Of a DNA stretch of 64,000 nt, positions 55,848-62,801 are shown piece by piece (position 1 is the first letter of the stretch; each line of letters opens with the position of its first letter). Below the pieces are notes generated by a model that saw nothing but the letters and a program-made list of their open reading frames with translations, did not search any database and had not been told where the DNA came from. The translations under genes and the position numbers were made by a program. The stretch is from NCBI GenBank assembly GCA_046329235.1, contig JAXLVA010000001.1:1240001-1304000 (forward strand), written 5' to 3'. This DNA comes from JALONH01 sp046329235. Lineage in GTDB: Bacteria > Bacteroidota > Bacteroidia > Cytophagales > Cytophagaceae.

Positions 55848-56882
55848 TTAGTGTAATAATTTATACATTAACTCACTCATGATGGCATGCTCATCCAATC
55901 CGGAATAACCAAAACCTTTGACCATTTTATCAGCTTCTCTTAGAAAGCTTATAGAGGAAACACATTTATCTCTATTATAAAACTTGGCAGCCGTCAAATA
56001 TTCATTAACAAAATATGGATTCACTGAAAGTAGCCTAGCTATTGCTTCTCTACTCTTATCTTCCGAAGAATGTAGTAGTAACAACTTTACATAGTAAGAG
56101 TACAAATTAGCTATCACCATAATCAAAGGTGCCACCTTAGGGTTTAAAGAGAAGTAATTAATAATCTTAAACACCTTCGTCACATTCTTTTCCCCTATCG
56201 CCTTTTGTAACTCAAATACGTTGTATTCTTTACTAACACCGATATATTCCTCCACTAAATCTTCATCTATCGGTTTAGAAGTATCTTTTATATTTATCTT
56301 TAGTTTATCAACTTCATTAGCTATACGAGACAAATCAGTCCCAATAGAATCCGCCATAAGCTTAGCTGCTGAAGGGGTTATTTTCAACCCTTTCTCCTGA
56401 ATCAAGCTACTAATCCACCCTTCAACCTGATTGTCGTAAAGTTTAGTAGACTCTACTACCACTGCATTAGCTGCGATGGTTTTACTCAATTTCTTACGAG
56501 AATCTATTTTTTTATACTTATGACAAAAAACTAAAACAGTGCTTGGCAGCGGGTTTTCAAAATAAGCCGAAAGTAACTTTTCATTATCTTCCTTAAACAA
56601 CCCTGATAATTCCTGTGCTTCCTTCACTATCACCACTTGGCGATCAGAAAACATAGGGAATTTTCTAGCCGCTTGAACTACAGTAGATACATTTACATCC
56701 TTACCATACACAACCGTTTGGTTGAAAGACTTTTCGCTTTCATTCAAACAATTATTTTCAATGTAATTGGAGATCACATCAATATAATATGGTTCTTCTC
56801 CATGTAAGAAGTAAACAGGTGCATACTTCCCTGCTTTTAAATCCTTTAAAACACTGTCCGGTGAAGATTGTACTTTGGCCAT
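55848..56882 (-). CDS. holA: DNA polymerase III delta subunit
   Basis: A 344-residue clamp-loader subunit that opens the beta ring. It begins MAKVQSSPDSVLKDLKAGKY followed by APVYFLHGEEPYYID, typical of HolA, and contains FSDRQVVIVKEAQEL, DLSRIANEVDKLKI and a C-terminal helical domain (KVAPLIMVIANLYSYYVKLL). The start at ATG 56882 is supported by the family N-terminus and by a -7 element immediately upstream; a longer frame from TTG 56912 is rejected. It begins the 16-kb minus-strand series that ends with dnaN, the clamp it loads. Confidence 0.92.
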   Translation of the reverse strand: MAKVQSSPDSVLKDLKAGKYAPVYFLHGEEPYYIDVISNYIENNCLNESEKSFNQTVVYGKDVNVSTVVQAARKFPMFSDRQVVIVKEAQELSGLFKEDNEKLLSAYFENPLPSTVLVFCHKYKKIDSRKKLSKTIAANAVVVESTKLYDNQVEGWISSLIQEKGLKITPSAAKLMADSIGTDLSRIANEVDKLKINIKDTSKPIDEDLVEEYIGVSKEYNVFELQKAIGEKNVTKVFKIINYFSLNPKVAPLIMVIANLYSYYVKLLLLHSSEDKSREAIARLLSVNPYFVNEYLTAAKFYNRDKCVSSISFLREADKMVKGFGYSGLDEHAIMSELMYKLLH

Positions 56883-56887
56883 AATAA

Positions 56888-56895
56888 CAAAAATA
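56888..56895 (-). promoter_or_regulatory. -7 promoter element (TATTTTTG) of the holA series
   Basis: Exact TAnnTTTG on the minus strand; its G lies five bases before the holA ATG, so the transcript would be almost leaderless. The nearest TTG upstream (56910-56912) is spaced by only 14 bases. Confidence 0.45.
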
Positions 56896-56997
56896 CATAA
56901 CACAGAAGACAATACCCCCTATGTGAATAAGTCTAAGTAGGGTTATTTATCCACGATTAGCCTTGTATTTGCATTTTTATATTGCCTAAAAGGGCTG

Positions 56998-57005
56998 TAT
57001 ATTTG
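56998..57005 (+). promoter_or_regulatory. -7 promoter element (TATATTTG) of tyrS
   Basis: Exact TAnnTTTG, ending 20 bases before the tyrS ATG. Upstream TTG triplets are present but at 13 and 26 bases, outside the preferred spacing. Confidence 0.4.
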
Positions 57006-57025
57006 GTATTCAAATTTATAATGAC

Positions 57026-58312
57026 ATGAAGGCCAATTTCGTAGAGGAATTAAAATGGAGAGGTATGTTGCACGATAGCATGCCGGAAACTGAAAACTAT
57101 CTAAATCAACATATTACATCAGGATATGTAGGATTCGATCCTACTGCATCTTCTTTAACTATTGGTAATTTAGTTACCATTATGCTTTTAGTTCACTTTC
57201 AAGCAGCGGGTCACAAACCTATTGCTTTAGTGGGTGGAGCTACAGGAATGATTGGGGATCCGTCCGGTCGATCTACAGAAAGAAATCAATTATCAGAAGA
57301 AGTATTGCAATACAATCAACAATGTATTAAGGCTCAACTAGAGAAATTTTTAGATTTTGATTGTGGTGCTAATTCAGCAGAACTAGTAAATAACTATGAC
57401 TGGTTTAAAGGAATTGGATTCCTAGAATTCCTAAGAGATGTAGGGAAACACTTAACTGTAAACTACATGATGGCTAAGGATTCAGTGAAAAACCGTTTAG
57501 AAAACGGCATCTCATTTACAGAGTTCAGCTACCAATTATTACAAGGATACGATTACTATCACTTATACAAAACTAAAGGTATTCGCCTTCAAATGGGCGG
57601 TTCTGACCAATGGGGTAATATCACTTCAGGTACAGAGTTAATTCGTAGAATGGCGGATGGACAAGCTTATGCTCTTACCACTCCTCTTTTAACTAAAGCC
57701 GACGGAACCAAATTTGGTAAGTCAGCCGGTGGTGCCGTGTGGTTAGACCCTAAACAAACTTCGCCTTACAAATTCTATCAGTTCTGGTTAAACAGTGCGG
57801 ATGAAGATGTATCTAGATTTATTCGTATATTCACCTTATTGCCTAAAGAAGAAATTGAAGCGTTAGAAGCTCAACATGCCGCAGCTCCACACGAACGTAT
57901 ACTTCAAAAAACCTTAGCGAAAGAGATTACAATACGAGTACACTCTCAAAGTGAATACGAGAATGCTGTAAAAGCTTCTGATATCTTGTTCGGCAAAAGC
58001 GTTACCGAAGATTTAAAAACCATTAATGAAGATACACTTCTATCCGTATTTGAAGGAGTACCCATGGTAGATGTACCTAAATCTTTATATTCTTCTAAAC
58101 CTTCTGTTGTTGAATTATTAACTACAGAAACCCAAATGCAGATTTTCCCTTCTAAATCAGAAGCTAGAAAAATGGTGCAAGGTGGCGGTGTTAGTATTAA
58201 CAAAGAAAAAATAGATTCAACAGAAGCTGTATTAACAGCCGACTTACTTCAAGATCGATATTTAATCGTTCAAAAAGGGAAAAAGAATTACTACTTAATT
58301 CGTTTTATATAA
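57026..58312 (+). CDS. tyrS: Tyrosyl-tRNA synthetase
   Basis: A 428-residue class I aminoacyl-tRNA synthetase. The HIGH-equivalent region is GFDPTASSLTIGNLV (about 35-49), tyrosine recognition is at FSYQLLQGYDYYHLY and MGGSDQWGNI, and the KMSKS-equivalent is KADGTKFGKSAGG (about 225-237). A C-terminal S4-like RNA-binding domain follows (PSKSEARKMVQGGGVSINKE). It is cotranscribed with a SET-domain gene three bases downstream. Confidence 0.97.
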   Translation: MKANFVEELKWRGMLHDSMPETENYLNQHITSGYVGFDPTASSLTIGNLVTIMLLVHFQAAGHKPIALVGGATGMIGDPSGRSTERNQLSEEVLQYNQQCIKAQLEKFLDFDCGANSAELVNNYDWFKGIGFLEFLRDVGKHLTVNYMMAKDSVKNRLENGISFTEFSYQLLQGYDYYHLYKTKGIRLQMGGSDQWGNITSGTELIRRMADGQAYALTTPLLTKADGTKFGKSAGGAVWLDPKQTSPYKFYQFWLNSADEDVSRFIRIFTLLPKEEIEALEAQHAAAPHERILQKTLAKEITIRVHSQSEYENAVKASDILFGKSVTEDLKTINEDTLLSVFEGVPMVDVPKSLYSSKPSVVELLTTETQMQIFPSKSEARKMVQGGGVSINKEKIDSTEAVLTADLLQDRYLIVQKGKKNYYLIRFI

Positions 58313-58315
58313 CCC

Positions 58316-58927
58316 ATGGGTAAAATAGACCACACCATCGTTGTGCGTAAGCGTTGTACTTACGTAGATGCCAAAGGGAAAAGATGTTCTAAAGAAACAA
58401 CGATTACCCATCCTTACTGCGCAGCTCACACTCAAAAGGTGTTACATTTTAAAGTGGCCAAATCTAAAGTGCCCGGTGCAGGTCTAGGATTGTTTACTCT
58501 AAAGCCGATTAAAAAAGGTGAAGTAGCCTTATTTTATGAAGGCGAAAAGTTAAAAGTAGCTGATTACAATGAACGTTACGACAAAGAAGGTTTTGGTGAA
58601 TATGGTATGACCCTAGGCACTAAATACGTTATTGATGCTCGTAAAACATCTTCCGGTTTAGGTCGCTATGTATGTGACTATACGGGCAGTGGTAAAAAAG
58701 CTAATGTGAAATATTACGACAACGAAGGTAAAATAGAAATTACAGCAAAGCGTGATATTGAAGCCGGCGAAGAACTAATGGTTAGTTATGGCAAAGAGAT
58801 GCGTACTGCTATGGGTTTCCAGCATATTAATGAAGAAGAAAAGAAACGTTTGAAGAAAGAAAAGAAGGCAAAGAAAAAAGAAAAGAAACGTCTTAAAAAA
58901 GAGAAAAAAGAAATAGTGATAGCATAA
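58316..58927 (+). CDS. SET-domain protein with N-terminal zinc-knuckle and Lys-rich tail
   Basis: A 203-residue protein. The N-terminus (RCTYVDAKGKRCSKE ... PYCAAHT) has Cys14, Cys24, Cys35 and His38, resembling the C3HC3H-type zinc motif of eukaryotic KANSL2-like proteins. A SET domain follows (about 48-165: AKSKVPGAGLGLFTLKPI, YGMTLGTKYVIDA, ITAKRDIEAGEELMVSYG), so a protein lysine methyltransferase using SAM is likely. The usual RFxNHSC segment is altered to GRYVCDYTGSG. The last roughly 35 residues are almost all Lys, Glu and Arg. Its substrate is unknown. A terminator starts right after the stop. Confidence 0.85.
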   Translation: MGKIDHTIVVRKRCTYVDAKGKRCSKETTITHPYCAAHTQKVLHFKVAKSKVPGAGLGLFTLKPIKKGEVALFYEGEKLKVADYNERYDKEGFGEYGMTLGTKYVIDARKTSSGLGRYVCDYTGSGKKANVKYYDNEGKIEITAKRDIEAGEELMVSYGKEMRTAMGFQHINEEEKKRLKKEKKAKKKEKKRLKKEKKEIVIA

Positions 58928-58958
58928 AAAAAGGCCTCGATAGAATCGAGGCCTTTTT
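58928..58958. terminator. Bidirectional rho-independent terminator
   Basis: AAAAAGGCCTCGAT at 58928-58941 pairs with 58945-58958 (14 bp, 3-base loop), with A- and T-runs on each side. It serves tyrS-SET on the plus strand and the Cys-rich gene on the minus strand. Confidence 0.9.
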
Positions 58959-58977
58959 CATTATAACCCTATATTAA

Positions 58978-59358
58978 TTAGCAACATCCTGCTAAAGTAG
59001 CTTTGGATAAATTAAATCCTGCAAACTGATTTTTATAAGTAGCAGTAGACTCTATAGAAGAAGTCTTCACACCACAACAAGACTTTGATTTACCTTTTGG
59101 CTTGCAACATTTAGATTGATCACAACAATCTGCTGTACCACAACATGCGGTTGTTGAACAACAATTATCGGTCTTCACTGTGCAACAACTGGAAGAATTT
59201 CCAGAGCTTGCATTCATATGAGTACAAGTAGTTGGATTTTTACAACACTTGCTCTTAGCGCAGCACGATTTAGAAGTACTATCTTGTACGGCAGCAAATG
59301 CTGACTGTGCTACAAACAAACCAAAGATAAAGGCGAATACTATAAATAAATTTTTCAT
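58978..59358 (-). CDS. Secreted protein with nine Cys-Cys pairs, probable metal binder
   Basis: A 126-residue protein with signal peptide (about 1-22, ending SAFA) and 19 Cys in the mature part, 18 of them as CC pairs (CCAKSKCC, CCSTTACCGTADCC, KCCKPKGKSKSCC, terminal AGCC). Such density suggests binding of soft metals such as copper or zinc, or a disulfide-knotted structure. No named family is recognised. It is the last of three minus-strand Cys-containing genes with an HMA lipoprotein and a HYC_CC_PP protein, so a role in copper handling is inferred. Confidence 0.75.
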   Translation of the reverse strand: MKNLFIVFAFIFGLFVAQSAFAAVQDSTSKSCCAKSKCCKNPTTCTHMNASSGNSSSCCTVKTDNCCSTTACCGTADCCDQSKCCKPKGKSKSCCGVKTSSIESTATYKNQFAGFNLSKATLAGCC

Positions 59359-59426
59359 AAGATTTTCAATTAATGTTTTTGAGTATATATATTAATATCA
59401 ATCCATTTGGAGGATAAAACCTACCA

Positions 59427-59759
59427 TCATTTATTAGCAACTTTACAACATTCATGTAAATTATCATGCGCCTCTTGGTTCATCGGAACTAACTTAGTTC
59501 CATGACCAACATTAGCAACTGCTTCGTGTATTTGCATAGCATTTGTCTGGGTAGAATCATATGCTACTGAAAGCTCTTTAGAATCCACATTCCAATCTGC
59601 TTTAAAAACACCTTTGATAGACAAAGCTGTTGTTTCTATTCTTTGCTTACACATTTCGCAATTTCCTCTTACATAAAATGAATCATTTTTATTAGCAGAG
59701 GAACAAGATGTCAAGATAACAGCAGCAACAAAAGCCACTATTGAGCTATATAATTTCAT
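59427..59759 (-). CDS. Heavy-metal-associated (HMA) domain lipoprotein
   Basis: A 110-residue protein with lipobox ILTSC (Cys19) and an HMA-fold domain carrying the metal-binding CxxC in VRGNCEMCKQRIET (Cys34, Cys37), followed by the typical pattern IKGVFKADWNVDSKELSVAYDS and a late HECC. HMA domains pass Cu(I) or other soft metals between partners. Lipid anchoring places this one in the envelope, not the cytosol. It lies between a HYC_CC_PP gene and a CC-pair-rich gene. Confidence 0.85.
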   Translation of the reverse strand: MKLYSSIVAFVAAVILTSCSSANKNDSFYVRGNCEMCKQRIETTALSIKGVFKADWNVDSKELSVAYDSTQTNAMQIHEAVANVGHGTKLVPMNQEAHDNLHECCKVANK

Positions 59760-59814
59760 GAATAATTAATAAGTTTTGAATATGCAATATAATGATGATA
59801 CAACAGAAAAATCA

Positions 59815-60192
59815 TCAAATTCTAAAAACTTCCAGCGCTACAAACTTCTTTTTACTATCATTTAGCGGTGGTTTTGTATCATAATAAGTCAAAACAGACT
59901 CAGACGTCGGTTCTATCTTAGTAGCGTCCGGCAATACGTAAAAGAATGCAGGAACAATGTATGAAAGAGCTACTAGAGATAATTGTAAGTTCTCTTGTTG
60001 TAGCTGCTCATAAGAATCAGAAACTTTAAATACTTTCTCTTTAGTAGAACAACAAGCAGATTTAGTGCAACAAGAAGTTTCCAATAAACCGGAATTCACA
60101 AACTCGCCATAACAAAAATGATCATACACCTTGATCCCGGTAGTGGAAACCAATAATGTAAGCATCATAAATATGGACAGAATTCTTCTCAT
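59815..60192 (-). CDS. HYC_CC_PP family membrane protein
   Basis: A 125-residue protein with an N-terminal hydrophobic signal or anchor and the motifs that name the family: DHFCYG (His25, Cys27), SCCTKSACC (residues 40-48) and a late Pro-Pro (TKPPLN). These small Bacteroidota proteins are of unknown function and often near metal-related genes. The start MRRILSIFMML at 60192 is chosen because the longer frame from 60231 would run into the promoter. It is first in the Cys-rich cluster. Confidence 0.82.
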   Translation of the reverse strand: MRRILSIFMMLTLLVSTTGIKVYDHFCYGEFVNSGLLETSCCTKSACCSTKEKVFKVSDSYEQLQQENLQLSLVALSYIVPAFFYVLPDATKIEPTSESVLTYYDTKPPLNDSKKKFVALEVFRI

Positions 60193-60213
60193 CGTCTCTT
60201 GTATAACGTTAAG

Positions 60214-60245
60214 TAAAGATAAAAAGTTCACATTTATTTTACAAA
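60214..60245 (-). promoter_or_regulatory. Promoter of the Cys-rich metal cluster
   Basis: On the minus strand TTTG (60242-60245), a 20-base spacer and TATCTTTA (60214-60221, one base off TAnnTTTG) form a Bacteroidota-type promoter 21 bases before the HYC_CC_PP ATG. Confidence 0.55.
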
Positions 60246-60302
60246 TATTTGACTAGCAGCAACTAACAATAGTAGAATTATATAATTCTTTTAAGATAAA
60301 TT

Positions 60303-60332
60303 TTTGGATTTTTATTAGAATACGTACCTTTG
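60303..60332 (+). promoter_or_regulatory. Promoter of efp
   Basis: TTTG at 60303-60306, an 18-base spacer and TACCTTTG at 60325-60332, a full match to the Bacteroidota -33/-7 consensus, 22 bases before the ATG. Confidence 0.75.
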
Positions 60333-60354
60333 TATCCGAAATTATTAGACAATC

Positions 60355-60915
60355 ATGGCAAAACCAAAAGATATTTCCAGAGGTTCTTTCATTCGTTTCA
60401 ATGGTGAATTAGTAAACGTAATTGAAATCGAACACCGTACACCGGGTAACTTACGCGCTTTCTTTCAAGCAAAAATGAAAAACGTTCGTTCAGGTAAATC
60501 AGCTGAAGCTCGTTGGGGTGCGGATGAAGATATCGACCTAGTAAGAGTTGAAGTTCGCGAATTACAATATTTATATAGAGATGGCGACAGTTTAGTATGT
60601 ATGGACAATGAAACATTTGACCAAATCTACATCCCTGTTGAATTGTTTGGTGACTCTATCGACTTTGTGAAAGAAGAGCAAGTAATGTTAATCTCTTTTG
60701 ATGGCACTACTGCTATCTTTGGTGAGATACCTTCTCACGTTGAAATGGTAGTTGACTATACAGAACCGGGCATCAAAGGTGATACAGCAACTAAAACGCT
60801 TAAGCCTGCTACTTTAGAAAACGGAACTCAAATCAGTGTTCCACTTTTCGTAGACATCGGAGATAAAATTAGAATTGACACTCGTACACGTGCTTACGTT
60901 GAAAGAGTAAAATAA
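60355..60915 (+). CDS. efp: Elongation factor P
   Basis: A 186-residue factor that relieves ribosome stalling at proline runs. It shows the KOW-like domain I (SRGSFIRFNGELVNVIEIEH), the middle OB domain and the C-terminal signature region (YTEPGIKGDTATKTLKPATLENG, then VDIGDKIRIDTRTRAYVERVK). The loop that enters the peptidyl-transferase centre reads TPGNLRAFF: the residue equivalent to E. coli Lys34 is Asn32, with an Arg two places on. It has its own promoter and terminator. Confidence 0.96.
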   Translation: MAKPKDISRGSFIRFNGELVNVIEIEHRTPGNLRAFFQAKMKNVRSGKSAEARWGADEDIDLVRVEVRELQYLYRDGDSLVCMDNETFDQIYIPVELFGDSIDFVKEEQVMLISFDGTTAIFGEIPSHVEMVVDYTEPGIKGDTATKTLKPATLENGTQISVPLFVDIGDKIRIDTRTRAYVERVK

Positions 60916-60920
60916 TACAG

Positions 60921-60949
60921 AAAGCCTCGAATTACTCGGGGCTTTTTTA
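60921..60949 (+). terminator. Rho-independent terminator of efp
   Basis: AAAGCCTCGA at 60921-60930 pairs with TCGGGGCTTT at 60936-60945 (one G-U pair), with a T-run to 60948. Confidence 0.88.
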
Positions 60950-61072
60950 TTACCTAAAAAACACTTGGGTAATTACCATCAATAAAATAATACTAATAAA
61001 CATGATGGCGTACATAATAATGTCCGTCATCATATATTTTTTATACTTTTGAAAAAACGATTTTAGAGACAT
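60950..61072 (-). CDS. Possible 40-residue single-helix membrane protein
   Basis: A short frame from ATG (61070-61072) to TAA (60950-60952). It has a basic start (MSLKSFFQKYKKYM) and one continuous hydrophobic helix (IIMYAIMFISIILLMVITQV), which is what a small membrane protein looks like. Its ATG overlaps the ATG of the divergent plus-strand gene by two bases, and a plus-strand -7 element lies inside it. It could be a chance frame in AT-rich DNA. Confidence 0.35.
   Translation of the reverse strand: MSLKSFFQKYKKYMMTDIIMYAIMFISIILLMVITQVFFR
61044..61051 (+). promoter_or_regulatory. -7 promoter element (TACTTTTG) of the 85-residue gene
   Basis: Exact TAnnTTTG ending 19 bases before the ATG at 61071; no -33 TTG at good spacing. 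Confidence 0.45.
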
Positions 61073-61328
61073 GAATCAGAAATATATTCAAGATTTACAG
61101 AATGAATTTCCTAAAGCTTGGGCTGAATTCCAAGAGTTTTATAATCAAATGTATTCTGACACATCAGTCAACTTGATTCCTTTCCCCTTTTTCTTCGGTA
61201 CCGCTTTTTATTTTTTCAGAGAAGTCGCTATCGAATTAGACATTAATAACACCGACACTGATCTACTTCCTGAAGTGATTAAAGAAGCTTTCATGATTCA
61301 TGAAAACAACATTGCTCACTTCTCTTAA
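61071..61328 (+). CDS. Hypothetical 85-residue protein
   Basis: A small soluble-looking protein (MNQKYIQDLQNEFPKAWAEF ... LDINNTDTDLLPEVIKEAF) with one aromatic-rich stretch (LIPFPFFFGTAFYFFREV) too polar at its ends to be a sure membrane helix. No family was recognised. A -7 promoter element upstream supports that it is real. Its stop overlaps the stop of the convergent barrel gene by one codon shift (61325-61328). Confidence 0.6.
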   Translation: MNQKYIQDLQNEFPKAWAEFQEFYNQMYSDTSVNLIPFPFFFGTAFYFFREVAIELDINNTDTDLLPEVIKEAFMIHENNIAHFS

Positions 61329-61966
61329 TTTTTAATGTGAATAAAACTATACCCCACAGTAAATAAAAAACTGTGGTTATACCATTGAGTATTCTTATCC
61401 GCATTTTGCGGTGTTTGAAATATTGACGTAAATCCATGAGTATAACGAACACCTATATTCACCACATTCTTATATTCATACTCCACTCCACACACAAAAC
61501 CTAAATCATATCTATTTTTACCATACAAGTTCGCATCACTGTATGACACTAAAGAATTATCAGTGGTATTTAAACTATCTTTCTTCGATGTTAATAATAG
61601 TGAAACAGCAGGCCCGGCAAAAACTTGAAAGCCCTTATACTTTATGGTAGGCGTCACCGGATGAATATCTATATAGTAATAATTCTCTCTAAGACTATTT
61701 CCACCTATATCCTTTCTGTTAAAGGAACGATTCATATAGTTAAACTCCGACTTGATCCAAAACAAATCTGTCACTGAATAATTAACATACAACCCAACAG
61801 TAGGCTGGATATTATTAGAATAGAAACTACTTGTATCTTGAAAATCACTACCTCTGTAAAAACTTTCAGACACCCCTATTCTCACTCCGTAGTTTGCTTG
61901 TTGAGCCATTGTCACTAATGGTGCTGCAAACACTAATAACAATAATATATTTTTATAAAATCTCAT
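61325..61966 (-). CDS. Outer-membrane beta-barrel protein
   Basis: A 213-residue exported protein with signal peptide (ending near TMAQQ) and an eight-strand type barrel pattern (NYGVRIGVSESFYRG, FWIKSEFNYMNRSFN, FQVFAGPAVSLLL, VVNIGVRYTHGFTSI, FLFTVGYSFIHIK). It fits the OMP_b-brl_2/PorT-like class by look. Function unknown. It overlaps the metallohydrolase gene by 14 bases and is the last gene of the accA operon. Confidence 0.78.
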   Translation of the reverse strand: MRFYKNILLLLVFAAPLVTMAQQANYGVRIGVSESFYRGSDFQDTSSFYSNNIQPTVGLYVNYSVTDLFWIKSEFNYMNRSFNRKDIGGNSLRENYYYIDIHPVTPTIKYKGFQVFAGPAVSLLLTSKKDSLNTTDNSLVSYSDANLYGKNRYDLGFVCGVEYEYKNVVNIGVRYTHGFTSIFQTPQNADKNTQWYNHSFLFTVGYSFIHIKN

Positions 61967-62801
61967 TCCACCAATCTTCTAGTGAACCTAACTTATTAAT
62001 TCGAATACCTTTTTCCGTGCGAATCAAACTTCCACATTCGTTTACCGGATCATGTTCAAAAAACAAAGTCCATTGTTGATCAACTGCCATTGATAACACC
62101 GATTCCTTCTCTTCCATTGTCAGTAATGGGCGTACATCATAGCTCATCACATAAGGTAACGCTATATGTCCATAAGATGGTATTAAATCCGCTGCAAAAA
62201 GCAAACTTCCTTTCTCCGTATGAATCAGTGGTAATAATTGTTTTTCGGTATGTCCATCTACCGTTATCATTTCTAAGAATTTCCAATCCGGCATTTCTAC
62301 ATCCCAAAACTTTAACTGTCCGGATTGTTGTAACGGCAATAGATTTTCTTTTAGAAACGAAGCCTTTTCTCTAGGATTCGGATGGATAGCCCACTCCCAC
62401 TGTTTACTATGCACCCAATACGTAGCATTAGGGAACGTAGGCACAACGACATCTCCTTTAGAATAAGTGGCACCACCTACATGATCAAAATGTAAATGTG
62501 TCAGGATGACATCCGTAATACTTTCAGGAGATTCTTGAATGGAGGAAAGTGACTCGTTCCACGATTTAGAATTGGAACGATAATAATGTTTGAAAAAAGT
62601 TTCCGGTTGTTTATCACCAATACCGGTATCAATTAAAATCTTCTTATTTCCGTTAGAAATAAATAAGCACCTGGTTGCCCAGGTGCATAAGTTATTTTCA
62701 TCAGAAGGATTGAATCTTTCCCAGATAGACTTGGGAACAACACCAAACATAGCGCCGCCATCTAATTTAAAATCTCCGGCATTTAACGCTTTTATTATCA
62801 T
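61953..62801 (-). CDS. MBL-fold metallohydrolase
   Basis: A 282-residue enzyme of the metallo-beta-lactamase fold with the two-metal site motif VILTHLHFDHVGGATY (HxHxDH, about residues 95-110), a later His in TVDGHTEKQLLPLI, an Asp in LLFAADLIPSYGH and FFEHDPVN near the end. It resembles lactonase/arylsulfatase-like members; the substrate cannot be told. It starts four bases inside the end of accA (ATGA), so coupling is likely. Confidence 0.88.
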   Translation of the reverse strand: MIIKALNAGDFKLDGGAMFGVVPKSIWERFNPSDENNLCTWATRCLFISNGNKKILIDTGIGDKQPETFFKHYYRSNSKSWNESLSSIQESPESITDVILTHLHFDHVGGATYSKGDVVVPTFPNATYWVHSKQWEWAIHPNPREKASFLKENLLPLQQSGQLKFWDVEMPDWKFLEMITVDGHTEKQLLPLIHTEKGSLLFAADLIPSYGHIALPYVMSYDVRPLLTMEEKESVLSMAVDQQWTLFFEHDPVNECGSLIRTEKGIRINKLGSLEDWWNEIL

